Of a stretch of DNA of 64,000 bases, positions 1-10,293 are shown in pieces; position 1 is the stretch's first letter; the number at the start of each line of letters is the position of its first letter. Location: assembly GCF_000346465.2 (NCBI RefSeq), contig NC_034014.1:17916361-17980360 (forward strand). Reading direction: 5' to 3'. The translations under genes and the position numbers were made by a program. This DNA is from Prunus persica. Taxonomy: Eukaryota; Streptophyta; Magnoliopsida; Rosales; Rosaceae. The notes under the pieces were generated by a model. That model was not told the origin of the DNA. It worked only from the letters and a program-made list of their open reading frames with translations, and made no database searches.

Positions 1-4
1 GACA

Positions 5-420
5 ATGGCACAACCATTGTTGACAAAAGTAACAAGCTTTTCTCTTTTTCATCGTCATCGTCCCCATCTCATTCATGTTCTTCTTCATAACAAACATGCA
101 CAATTTTCAAACGAACCAATTCCAATAATCTCCTTCTGTCCAAAGCCCAATCCACAATTTCCATCTGTGCCCTTTTGGTCTTCGTCCACCCTCCTCCTCT
201 TTATCCTCTCAACCTTTGAAACCACAACCAAGCCTCACCCACTCATCACAACAGCCTCCAAAAGATTTCTCTCCCAAAAATCTCCACCCACCATCAACAC
301 AGACCCTAAATTACTCAATATATCCATCACGTAACGAAATGTCTCTTAGTACTGACGGAATAGGTAACGTGAGACAGTTATTAAAAGTGTAGATGGTATT
401 TTGAGATGTTTCAAAGAATA
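5..420 (+). pseudogene. possible broken N-terminal gene fragment, unidentified
   Basis: An open frame starts with ATG at 5 and runs 109 codons to a stop at 332-334. It is rich in Ser, Thr, Pro, His and Lys, like the low-complexity start of an organelle-targeted plant protein. Just before its end, a second frame across about 180-407 stays open with the same Ser/Pro-rich character and then stops, which would fit a frameshift near 180. I do not recognise a family. The rest of any gene may never have been here, or may have been lost. It could equally be chance coding in AT-rich DNA. Confidence 0.2.
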
Positions 421-1090
421 TGTGGTAATATGAGATAACTTTGAAAGCACAGGGGCATGTACATAAATAAGCCTACTTATAATATTGAACCCTTAATTGA
501 AACCCATACATCTATGCATTAAAGGAACATGAAATTTGCAGAAATTGGTTTGATAGAAGAATGACTATTTGTGGAATACGTAATTTGAGTGATTTGTCTC
601 GTGTTTTTGTTGTTTTTATATAATGGAAGGGAATTATAATTAATTAACTACTATGACATAAGCATATTTATTTCTTTATTTATGTTTTAGGGGCATAATT
701 GGAGAAATTAAAAAATTAAAATGTAAACATCAAAAAAGTAAAAAAATGCATGTACTCTTACGTGACACAAAAGTGAAAGTATTTAGATCAACAACAACAA
801 ATGTGACCCATAAAAAATAATAAATGCGTGGATTGCACCCAAGTTTTATCTTCATATTTGAATTTAACCTAAATTTTCTATTATTATTGTTATTATTATT
901 AATATTATTATTTATTAGCAATTGGCATACAAACTGGTGTCAATATCATAAAAGTGATAGTAGAATTTTGCATGAATTCTTGGTACATTCAAAAAAGGAT
1001 AAAGTGTCGTTTTTTGTTAACAATGTATTGTTGCTAAGGTGTTCAACGTGGGCTAGATTGATCACGTGCGTATTAGTGTATACATGTGCA
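421..1090. other. AT-rich intergenic sequence
   Basis: There is no gene or clear repeat here. A run of TTA/TAA triplets around 880-915 yields short hydrophobic or Asn-rich reading frames on the two strands, and these are composition artefacts. Confidence 0.6.
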
Positions 1091-1276
1091 TGTTAGCATA
1101 GTTTACTTAGAGGAGAAGTAATGTTAGTTAGCTATATAAGGATAACCTTAGGCAGAGCTTAAGCTTAACTTGGGATGTATAAGATTTTTCAGAAAGAAAT
1201 ATACTATGCTTCTTTCTCTTCAACTTTCTCTTACTAAAACCCAAAACCTAAATATATTTTTCTGCCATGGTTATCA

Positions 1277-1288
1277 TGGTATCAGAGC
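1277..1288 (+). other. primer binding site (initiator Met-tRNA)
   Basis: TGGTATCAGAGC, directly after the putative LTR end CA at 1275-1276. This 12-mer is the usual minus-strand priming site of plant copia elements. Confidence 0.8.
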
Positions 1289-1337
1289 TTCGGCTCTTCG
1301 ATTCTTGATCTTTTATGCTTCCGCACCACTGTCTCAC

Positions 1338-1604
1338 AACTAATTTCGGTTTCGAGTTATCAATTGCAAGAATGGCGAATCGTTGGGTGCTTGCGTTTCT
1401 CTCGAGTTTCATAATCTTTTTGGAGATTCTACAAGTGTTCTTCGTCAATTTTCTTTGTGCACTATTCTTCTTGACTTGGTGTTGAATTCATCTCTGCTAA
1501 TTTCGGTTTCGAGTTATCAATTGCACCAATGGTGAATTGTTGGATGCATGCGTTTCTCACAAGTTTGATAATCTTTTTGGTGATTCTGCAAGTGTTCTTC
1601 ATGT
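1338..1604 (+). repeat. imperfect direct duplication of about 107 bp in the copia leader
   Basis: The stretch 1338-1445 recurs, with about a dozen differences, at 1497-1604. Both copies begin CTAATTTCGGTTTCGAG and end in a GTGTTCTTC motif. The repeat period is 159 bp. Confidence 0.7.
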
Positions 1605-1674
1605 GCTGTTCTTCTTGACTCGATGATGAATTCATCTCTGGTATGCCGTTTCTTTCTTCAATCTTATTTAAGCA

Positions 1675-1915
1675 TGATGGATTGAAGCACGAAGCATTTT
1701 ATATGATTTCTTGAAGCACAAAGCAATTTTCGCTGATTTCTTGAAGCACGAAGCAATTTTTCTGTTTTCTTGAAGCACGAAGCAATTTCTCTGTTTTCTT
1801 GAAGCACAAAGCAATTTTCTTCTGTTTTCTTGAAGCACGAGGTAATTTTTTGATTAATCGAAGCTATTGTCTCTGATTATTGAAGCACAAAGCTCTCTAA
1901 TTCTTTGACGCTCAA
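1675..1915 (+). repeat. degenerate tandem repeat, about 28-bp unit
   Basis: Six to eight units are built on TTGAAGCACGAAGCAATTTT followed by a CTGTTTTC-like spacer. Units vary in length and decay toward 1910. The array lies in the untranslated leader between primer binding site and gag. Confidence 0.75.
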
Positions 1916-1956
1916 AGCAATCTGTTTGTAAATTTGTTTGTTGTGTCTACATTGAA

Positions 1957-2487
1957 GTGTCTCTTAACGTTCCGAATATTGAGGCCTTATTTGGCGTATT
2001 GACTTTTAAGTTGAATGATGATAATTTCATGAAATGGAATTATCAATTAGAGCATGTGCTTCAAGGCTATGACTTATATGGCCATTTTGATGACACATCT
2101 GTGTGTCCACCTAAATACTTCATAACTGAGTCTGAATGAGTTACAACTGAGTTAACTAAGGCTTATCATCACTGGATTCAAATTGATAAATCTCGGCTTA
2201 GTCTGCTTATAGCAACTCTGTCAGATGAAGCAATAGAGTATGCTATTGGTTGCAAATCAGCTAGAGATGCATAGTTAAGCCTTACAGATAGGTAAGCTTC
2301 TGTCTCAAGGGTTAGGGTGAATCAACTCAAAATTGGGTTGCACACCATCCACAAGGGTGATGATTCAGTCGAGAAGTTCTTACTTCGCCTAAAACACATC
2401 AAAGATCAATTTTCTACAGCTGGTTTTAAGCTCTTTAATGATGACATTATTATAGCAGCCTCAAATGGTTTCCACCAGAACTTGATA
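1957..2487 (+). pseudogene. copia gag remnant (UBN2/DUF4219-like)
   Basis: The frame at 1957-2139 carries the copia gag N-terminal pattern KLNDDNFMKWNYQLE..L.GYDLYGH (LTR-type 'NY..W' motif). It stops at 2137-2139. Coding similarity continues in the same direction past the stop: a region with HHWIQIDKSRLSLLIATLS, then a VEKFLLRLKHIKDQF stretch and an IIIAASNGF stretch near 2450. Several in-frame stops and at least one small indel break it. In an intact element this protein forms the particle that packages the element RNA. The similarity ends at about 2487, where hAT sequence begins. Confidence 0.65.
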
Positions 2488-3297
2488 TAATTCCACTTAA
2501 ACATGCCAAACAAAGGTAACTCAGTATTTACCTCACTGAAGCGATGATTTAATTCTGCAAGTTGCCACTCAATGATTTGAATAAAGATGTCCACACGATA
2601 ATGATGGAGGTGTGTTATTCTAGGAGCTCTCCAATGTGATCTCCATTGAGCTACATATGCATCATCCATGTTTGGAACCATAATATCATGTTTGTCACAA
2701 AGGAAGATACTTGATCAAGCAAGGCTTCAAATGTATTCTCTCTCATGTGTTGTAGTTGGTTCTTGCAAACTTTGACTAAAGTCATTGCATTCCCAATATC
2801 TTGGTATTTCCTTTGTAATACTTATGACAAGTCATTTGTGGTCCAAATATAGATCTCATGAAAAATAAGTGAAATACAAACTTAAAAGATTGTATTTCTC
2901 TCAATAACCTATTTGCTTCACCTAGATTATCAGTGGAGCCATCCTTAATAATCAATTTAAGCACTTTCAACAAAGATTTAAATATGGAGATGATACTAAG
3001 TAATGTACCATAATATGAGTTCTAAAGTGTATCATCGGGATACTTGAGACAAGTTTCTTGATTTAGGCCTCGCCCTGTTGGAAAAGTATATTTTTCAAGA
3101 GCTTTCGTAATATCCTTTTGTTGTTGATCTCTAAGTATGTCACGACGCTTACACGATGCTCCAACAATATTAACCAAACTATTACAAGATGTGAAGAAAG
3201 TGACAATATAAGCATTTCTCTTTGCCACGGCCACGGGAGCTAATTGAAGTTAATGTGCAAAACAATGAATATAATAGCACAAGGATTTTCTTTGAAC
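2488..3297 (-). pseudogene. hAT transposase, C-terminal part (broken)
   Basis: Read from 3297 down. Residues resembling a RGQ.YD.ASNM block straddle the insertion point. They are followed by a VAVAKRNAYIVTFF...LVNIVGASCKRRDILR stretch (3234-3130), a GRGLNQETCLKYPDDT block (about 3070-3022), and near 2600-2515 a YYRVDIFIQIIEWQ.AELN.RF.EVNTEL block. These are in the order expected for the catalytic core and approach to the dimerisation domain of ZMYM1-like hAT transposases. Stops and frameshifts separate the blocks. The terminal dimerisation motif itself is missing because the element is cut at about 2488. Confidence 0.75.
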
Positions 3298-3833
3298 TGT
3301 AATAACCCAAAAAATTCAAGGTGGATTTTCATATTTCAGTAAAAAAAAATAATATTATGGTGAAGAATGATTATGGGTAATTTATCAAGTGATTTTGGAT
3401 TGAGACTATTGGATTAAATGTGTTTAATTTCAAGTTAGACAAAAAAGCCCTTACATAACATTTTGTGAATTGTTCAAAGGACATTTAAGATATTGAAGTC
3501 AGACGATAGTAGTGGACTCAACGAATAGGTAGGAAATCGTTTCTGAACTTTGGGCTAAAATGACCAAAATACCCCTATGTGTAAAAAAAATTACCAAAAT
3601 ACATTTGTAAGCCCAAAAATAAAAATATATGAAACGTGGAGGGCATCAGCCCACCCTTCTCCCATTCTTTCCCCCTTGCCTCAAGTTTTCAAATCCAGCA
3701 TTATGAAAGGATGAGTAACCTAGCCTAAAGTGATGACTCATCTAGCCTAAAGTTATGACTCACCTAGCCTAAGGGATCTTCCCCAATGATGAATCTGATT
3801 TCCTTTAGAGCTAAGAGAGTTAAGTTGCTAGCA

Positions 3834-3852
3834 AGAGAGAGAGAGAGAGAGA
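3834..3852. repeat. (GA)n microsatellite
   Basis: About nine GA units, continuing into a purine-rich GAAGAAGAGG tract to about 3890. Confidence 0.9.
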
Positions 3853-4644
3853 AATAAGAAGAAGAAGAGGAGGAGGAGAAGACATGGAAATAATGGAGAT
3901 GTTATTACTATTACATCCATGAGAGAATTAAGAAAGCAAATGTGAGAGGTAGAAGAGAAAACGGTGAAATGTTGAAACAATTGGAAGGATGAAAGGTGGG
4001 ACTCTTTTTCTAAGTTCATTTTCAATTCTTTAGTTTTTGTATAATTAATTGTTTGAGTGAATTTACAGTTGTAATTGAGTCAGAGAATGATTTGTGAATC
4101 TTTTAAGGCATAAGAAAATCAAAAGAAGCATTTTGAAATCAAGATTTTCAGATTGTGGGTGTGTTGATAAATTTTTGGGTTTGGGTGTTCAAACTTTAGA
4201 TCCAAATCTTGTTTTTGGGAAGCTTAGGCCAAGGATATGATGTTCGAGTATGATTTTGAGCCTTAAGGATGGTATTTGAGGTGTGTTGAAAGAGACTTTT
4301 GAGAAAATTATGAAACTTTGTATTTTTCTGGAAGGGTTATTGACTGAAATGGTCCTTCAACTATTGCTCCAGTATCATTTTGGTCCACCAACTAAATTTT
4401 TCATTTCAATGGTCCTTCAACTCTTCATTTGGTATCAAAACAGTCCTACTGTCAAAGTCTGTTAATTTTATTGTTAAATTGAGGGGTACAACTGTCCATA
4501 TAAATTAAAATACTAATAAATTAATTAAAAATTATAGAAAACTATTATTAACATTAGAAAATAAAATTAAAAATTAAAAATTGAATCTCACCACAAATGC
4601 GTATTGTAGTTGGAGGACTAGGTACAAGGAAGAGATGTGATTCA

Positions 4645-4647
<3 letters not shown>

Positions 4648-4695
<48 letters not shown>
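4648..4695. repeat. (CT)n microsatellite inside the Pack-MULE
   Basis: About 24 uninterrupted CT units. Ser-Leu reading frames across it are artefacts. Confidence 0.95.
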
Positions 4696-4700
<5 letters not shown>

Positions 4701-4834
4701 TCCATGAGCCTCCTCTCTCACCAAAAACTTCTCAAGACACTCACTACCTCCTCTCCCAACTAGATAGATCCCATCACAAAAGTAGAATTAGTAATGAAGA
4801 GGAAGGAAATTGGAGAAAAAGAAAGGAAGATAGA

Positions 4835-4966
4835 GTCGACCATGACATTAGTTGGTTGGAAGTAGATGAAGAGATAATACCCGATCACAAGCCCAACTGA
4901 AGTTCCAACTCCAAAATTGCAAAAACCCAAAATTGAACTCAGAATAACAATCTCTAATCTGCCCAT
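4835..4966 (-). pseudogene. captured plant synaptotagmin N-terminal exon fragment
   Basis: From the ATG at 4966-4964 the - strand encodes about 43 residues. They include ILGFCNFGVGTSVGLVIGYY followed by LFIYFQPTNV. This matches the N-terminal membrane anchor of plant synaptotagmins (SYT1/SYT2 class), which starts with a short Met-Gly stretch, a Gly-rich transmembrane helix and a YLFIYFQPTDV-like end. Similarity stops after 'NVMVD'. The expected DPE..PL.. continuation, SMP domain and C2 domains are absent, and an unrelated pyrimidine-rich sequence follows. The fragment has the length of a single exon, and lies between the terminal inverted repeats, as in a Pack-MULE. Family assignment rests on motif recall. 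Closest paralogue and source locus are unknown. Confidence 0.65.
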
Positions 4967-5647
4967 AAAATTTATGTTTCTAGTAGCTGTCCACCAAAGG
5001 GTTTTAGAATTTTTCTTATTTAGTTCCTAAGATAGTATTTGATTCATTGAGCTAATACTGCTACAGCCCCACCCATGAATTTCTTTCCATTTCTGGAAAA
5101 TTCAGGAATGTGCCAACAACTCTTTGAGACTTTAAATTCATGGAATTGTTCCCTTAACAAGCTAGTTTTGGCTCCTTTGTTCCCATAGAAGAGTCCAATT
5201 TCTGGAAATTTAAAGGCGTTGTTGCAACAAATGATTTTGTTCAGTTTATTGCACATGGACAAGTAGGAAGTTTAGCTAGGTCTGTTATAACTTATATGTG
5301 AAGTATTTCTTAGGCTCATTATTGCTTGCTCATCATGTGTCAGTGTGAAGAAATCTTCCCAGGAGAGCCTCAAAAGGCACAAATGACCATATTCTATGGT
5401 GGACAAGTAATAGTGTTCAACAAAATAATTGACAGATAGAGGAATCGGGTGAGTTGCAGGGATCGACAGATTTGGATGGATTTGCCCCTCGATTTTACGG
5501 AATAATTGACAGACTTTGACGGTAAGACCATTTTGATACTAAATAGAGAGTTGAAGGACCATTGTAATGAAAAATTTAGTTCGTGGACCAAAATGAAATT
5601 CGAGCAATAGTTGGGGGACTATTTCGGTCAATAACCCTTTTCTGGAA

Positions 5648-8094
5648 ATTTTAGTTCATGGGCCTTAGTTTGGCTCTCATGTTCCTTTGATCCATGAAAT
5701 ATTTTTGAAAGGTTTTGATGTTTTGGAAATAGGAATAGCAAGGGTCTAAACCCTTTTGATTTCACTAATTTTGGTTATGTTTTGGGGGATCAAAAATTGG
5801 AATGAAGTTGGGTTTACAAAACTGCCAAAACATAGGAAGCTAGAAAATGAAAATTCAGATTTTTGGGTTTGTCTTTAGGTTCAAATTTCTCACTAACCGT
5901 AGTTCCATTTTCACATTTCTGTATATGTATAGAAAGTTAAGGTTACCAACTTTAATTTGAGTGTAGTCTTGCAAATTTTACTATTGTTAATTATGCCAAA
6001 AACAAAGTGGAAAACAGGAAAAACATGATTTTTTGGGGAAGACGGTGAATAATACCATGCAGTTACCATATGTGTGTTCAACGCATGAGGTGCGATGTTG
6101 GTGTCGTTCGTCATCCTCCCCAACTTGGTGTTTCACTTGAAGTCTGTTAACGTTGGTTTCAAGACCATCCGAGACTCATAACTTTTTAACCAAAAATTAT
6201 GCTAAGGAAAAGCACTAATTATTATTTGTCCCTGTTGTTCGATTTAGGCTCGAGTGGAAACAGAAGGATTGGAAGGGTCATTCGGTATTCTAACTAGTTG
6301 GACACGAGGTAGGGTTTCCTGATTTCTCGATGATTGGGCTATGTCACTTTTAATCTTGGTGCTTATATATCGTACTATAAATATGAATATTATTGTTGCT
6401 TTGTTCAGTGAATATTATTATTGATGTTTCTTTGTAGATATTATTTGACGTTGGGTGAATATTATTATTCAAGTGATTAAATCTGAAATATTATTGTTAT
6501 TATCTATATTATTATTCAGCATAGATAAATGATGTTTGCGCTGCATTACACATACTTCATAAATACAGTGGAGTCTGGGGTGTGTGTGTGTGTCATTTGA
6601 GGTATATCTAATGAGTGGGAGAAGGCTTTAGAGATCTTTGTTTCGGACGATTCCAGCCACCAAATTTGTCAATCCAGGTATGCTTTGTCATCCTTTCAAT
6701 GTGATCTAGCTGATGGTTGGGTTGATTATGATCGATTTCAAGGTTTGAAACTTGTTTTTCGAATCAAAGGACCAGTTTTTGGCTTGAGTTTCAGGCAAGT
6801 TTTGGTCACTTTTTGGCCATGGCCCAATAACAAAAGTTGTTACACTTGTTGTCCTGATCACGTAAGTATAGGTATTGTCGGGTGTTTTGAGATTTTTCGA
6901 GTAGTCGGAATTTTCTCAAAACACTCACGCGCTGTCGGTGCATGTAGCGGCGCGTGGGCCAGGTTTGGGTGGCCCATTTGGTTCTAAAATGTTCCCCATG
7001 TTGTCCCGAGCATGACAGTATGCTCGGATTTGAATTTGGTTATCGTATGACTGTCGATCAGATTTACGCATATTAGACGTTATCTGGGTTCTATATGTTC
7101 GGACCGTTGGATCGACTCCATTTCTAAGTATGTTGATCTAGGCACCTCTAGAATTGTGTAGAAATTCACGAATCAAGAATTGGAGTCTCGGATGCTCCGA
7201 TTAAATGATTCAAAGATTAGGTAAAACGGTGACCGTCCGATCGCGAGCAATCCGACAGCTCGATCTGGACCAAACTTGTAGGACGTATTTAATAAACTTT
7301 GTTCAACCCGTATGAACTTTCGGATCGAAAATCAGAGGTCGCGGGCCTCGTTGACCAAATTTGGGAAGTTTAACCACTCGGTTGACCGAGCATCTTCTGA
7401 GGCTATTCCACCATTCAGAACATGTAATTGGACCTTAGGAACTTCTCGTTCGTCGTTCATACACTTGAATCTCGAAAAAAGTATGAATTTATTTTAAAGT
7501 CTCGTTTGAAGTATTTTATGTTAATCTAGCCTCTTATTCTGAAATAGGTACTCCGACGCAGCATACCAGTAGGCAGGACACTCTCAGGGTCAAGCAGCGT
7601 TTGATTATCTATGAGTGGACTTTGTTTTTAAATAATATTCATTATTTTCAATGATAGAAAAATATGCATATTGAGTCCTTTGATTTTGAGTTATTATGTA
7701 TTTTGAAGTTGAAATATAATATGATTATGAAAGTATTGGAATTATATTCGAATAATTGCGGATTATGATTTATCTTGAATGGATATATGCTATTTTTCTG
7801 AGAATTTTTATCTATACTTGGACATGTGTTGGGTACATGGTGTCGTTGGGAATGAGATTATGGAATGAGAGTGGATTGTGGTTTATGTCAATTTAGAGTG
7901 CTATAAGCACTTCCCTATGTACCTCCCCGAATTTGGAATACTGAAATTGGATATTTGGAATTTTGAGATACTTGAATATGTCAGAACCTAGGCACCCTTG
8001 ACGGGGTGTTTCGTGGACCCTTAGCGGGGTTAGTCTACGCGCATAGGACTTGTCACATGCGCACGAGTATTGAGGATTCTACTGTATGTGCTAG
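5648..8094. other. non-coding interior of the LTR-like element
   Basis: There is no supported gene. Short frames at 5911-6123 (-), 6685-6987 (+) and 7312-7497 (+) lack recognisable motifs. A moderately GC-rich section with many CGA/TCG words spans about 6850-7450, unlike the AT-rich flanks. Confidence 0.6.
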
Positions 8095-8265
8095 TGAGCC
8101 CAATCCCCCGATTGGATGGCTTGTTCCCTAGCCACATGGTCAATTGAGGATTCTTCCATGTGGTCTAGTCAAACAATCCCGATTGGATTGTTTCCTCGGT
8201 ACAAGTTTGGTAGTGGTCTTCCATGTGGTAGTGGTCAAACAATCCCCCGATTGGATTCTTCCATA
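8095..8265 (+). repeat. decayed minisatellite
   Basis: The motif CAATCCCCCGATTGGAT recurs (about 8101, 8176 in shortened form, and 8239), alternating with TTCCATGTGGT..AGT-GGTCAAA segments (about 8155 and 8219). The unit is roughly 65-75 bp with heavy divergence. Confidence 0.65.
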
Positions 8266-8266
8266 G

Positions 8267-8287
8267 ATATATATATATATATATATA
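8267..8287. repeat. (AT)n microsatellite
   Basis: About ten AT units inside the LTR-like element. Confidence 0.95.
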
Positions 8288-8444
8288 CCTATACATTCAT
8301 TCTTATTTGTCAGTGAGGATCCTTCCTCGCTCGCCTTGCCAACGGGCAAGCGTTTTGAGAGAGTGGTTTGGGGAAAGGTTTTTGAATGGGATGGGTATTA
8401 GTATATCATTACGATATATGGATTTCACTTTAGTTTTGACTTAG

Positions 8445-8445
<1 letters not shown>

Positions 8446-8477
<32 letters not shown>
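8446..8477. repeat. (AT)n microsatellite
   Basis: About fifteen AT units inside the LTR-like element. Confidence 0.95.
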
Positions 8478-8479
<2 letters not shown>

Positions 8480-9264
8480 AATTATGAATGCATGTTTTCT
8501 GAATCGTTTTCCAAACAGTGGGGTTATTATATGTTTGTTTCAAAGATAACAAAACTTTGTTTTTGTCTACTCACAAGTTTTCTAGTTTTGCGTCCCCACC
8601 TGAGCTGAGCAATAAAGCCAAGCTCTGAGTTTCTGAGCCCCGACTTTCGGTAGGACACTCTTTATCTATTACATTTTCATTGAACTTCACTTCCATTTGT
8701 AAACTGAATCTCATTAGATATGCTTTGTTATCGCCCATGTTAGGGTTGAATGTAAGGTCGGAGGCCTATTATGTCAACTGCATGAATTTACATTGTGCAT
8801 GCTACTGGTTGGTGTTTATAATTGTGTTTTAACATGTTGAAAATTTGGAAAATGTTCATTTTTCATGGAAGACTCTGCCGAAATTTCAGCAGAAAGTCTT
8901 ATCCCTTTTTAGTAGGTAGGCCTAGCTTCAGTATGTTGTCGAATAATCTATAGGATTCGTTGCAGATTCCGAGGAATTCGGGGCGGGTCCTGTCAAAGGA
9001 AGTGGGTTTCAACTAAGTTGTTAGGCTTTTGTTGTTGATTTGTGTAATTAATGTTTGTAAGTAGTCAATCGTTTGATAAAGATCTTAGTGTGTATTTAAC
9101 TACGAGCTACTACGACTCTGATTCTGTGTTGTTAAGTAAATTTGTATTATTTGTGGCTCTATTTCTCATCATATCATGGGAATAAAGGATTTTATTTTTA
9201 TGACTATGGTATGGCTCACACCATGATTCGGGAATATTCCTTATTTTTGAATCGAGTCGTGACA

Positions 9265-10293
9265 TGAACTCACCCTTCATATTACTAGCTCTATCATATT
9301 ATTGTCCTCTTAGCATGGAAATGCTCAATTCCTCTTCTTAAAACAATGTGTCAATAACATCCTTGAGTGAGTTTGATGTAGTGTCGCTAACATGTTGAAT
9401 GCCCACAAACCTCTCAATTACATCCCCACTTTTGTCCATATAACGAAACACCACGGCCATATATTCTTTTACTAACACATCACGCGATTCATCAACTAAT
9501 AAATAGAAGAATGCATCATTCATATCCTTAATGATTTTCTTAATAATTTCAGTGGCACGAGCATTCACAAGATCTTTTTGATTTGTTGGGGCTATTAACT
9601 TTCTCATCATGATCAGCAAGAAATTGTAAGAGCTCCAAATAATCCCTATTGTTTGAAGTGTCACTCTCATCATGACCACGAAAAGGAAGACCTTGCTTCA
9701 ACAAAAAATTTACGCAATCAAGAGAAGTTGTCAAGCAAATACGATAATCAACACGAGCTTGCTCTAATTGCTTTATCAAAATTGTTCAGATGTGTTGCTT
9801 CTGATTCATAAGATCCGCAGAATATTGTCTAGATTGGTTATGAACACTTCCAACACATCCAACTTGTTGCCTAATTTTATCTTTCTTCTTCCAATTTCTA
9901 AAATCCATCTCTGTAAAGGTGTCGCTACACCCTTGACCAATTTGAAATTGGATATGAAAAGATAACAATAAAGGCAAAATGCAGCATCTTTACTAATACT
10001 ATATTCCGACCAGTCAAACTCATCAAACCACTTGACATTAAAGCATCGATCATACCCTGAAAGATCAATTTGTGAAAATGTGTGATCCTTAGACTGACAT
10101 GGACCCTTTTGTAGATATGCTCTTCGAACTTCGTCAAGACATCTTGCAACTCACTTTCTTTCGAACTATTCACATCTCTCGAAATACCCACATCTTTCGA
10201 ACTCGAACTACCCACATTATCCGAACTAGAAGTAGTTGATGATAAATTTCTCTTAAAGTATCGTTCCATAACTGTATTGGTTGAAATAATCAA
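9265..10293 (-). pseudogene. hAT transposase, N-terminal part (broken)
   Basis: From about 10293 the - strand encodes a Ser-rich start with 'MERYFKR' (residues 9-15), typical of ZMYM1-like hAT proteins that open with a MxRFFKR-type motif. A poorly conserved zinc-finger region follows. Further blocks, in changing frames, give RVDYRICLTTSLDCVNFLLKQGLPFRGHDES (about 9755-9660) and then KIIKDMNDAFFYLLVDESRDV..KE.MAVVFRY (about 9560-9440) and ERFVGIQHVSDTTS (about 9410-9365). These correspond to the DUF4371 portion of the catalytic core, including the DES motif. Frameshifts near 9670 and 9790 and several stops make it a pseudogene. The reading direction continues into 3297 after removal of the insertion. 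Confidence 0.75.

Larger units (their letters stand above)
1091..2487 (+). mobile_element. decayed Ty1/copia-type retrotransposon, 5' part
   Basis: A putative short 5' LTR ends in ...TTATCA at 1276. It is followed directly by TGGTATCAGAGC (1277-1288), the standard primer binding site complementary to the 3' end of initiator Met-tRNA. A TATA-like CTATATAAGG lies near 1132. The LTR start is uncertain; TGTTAG occurs at both 1091 and 1122. Downstream is a repeat-rich leader and then a copia-type gag remnant (1957 to about 2487). The element stops abruptly where hAT-type sequence begins on the other strand. No protease, integrase, reverse transcriptase or 3' LTR is present, so only the 5' quarter of an element survives. 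Confidence 0.7.
4334..5637. mobile_element. Pack-MULE: Mutator-like element with captured gene fragment
   Basis: The ends are inverted repeats of roughly 105 bp: GGGTTATTGACTGAAATGGT at the left and the reverse complement of ...ATTTCGGTCAATAACCC at the right. They match at most positions over the first 100 bases. A perfect 10-bp target duplication TTTTCTGGAA flanks the element (4324-4333 and 5638-5647), within the 9-11 bp range of Mutator-like elements. There is no MURA transposase, so it is non-autonomous. The interior carries a (CT)n tract and a fragment that resembles the N-terminus of plant synaptotagmins. It lies wholly inside the LTR-like element at 3298-9264, so it inserted after that element. 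Confidence 0.85.
3298..9264 (+). mobile_element. long solo-LTR-like / LARD-type insertion in the hAT transposase
   Basis: The insertion starts TGTAATAACCC and ends GTCGTGACA, giving TGT...ACA termini. It is flanked by a perfect 5-bp target duplication, TGAAC (3293-3297 and 9265-9269). Joining the flanks restores the direction and order of the hAT coding blocks. After removing the nested MULE, the element is about 4.65 kb. It has no recognisable coding region and no second copy of its own ends, so I read it as the solo LTR of a large Ty3/gypsy element or a non-autonomous LARD. Orientation is undetermined. It contains microsatellites at 3834, 8267 and 8446 and a decayed minisatellite near 8095-8265. 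Confidence 0.75.

Noticed and set aside
1681..1905. CRISPR-like array in the repeat region
   Set aside because: Spacers are near-identical, the repeats decay, the sequence is eukaryotic and no cas genes are present.
4760..4966. A functional synaptotagmin gene
   Set aside because: Only the anchor segment is present, without SMP or C2 domains, and it lies between MULE inverted repeats.
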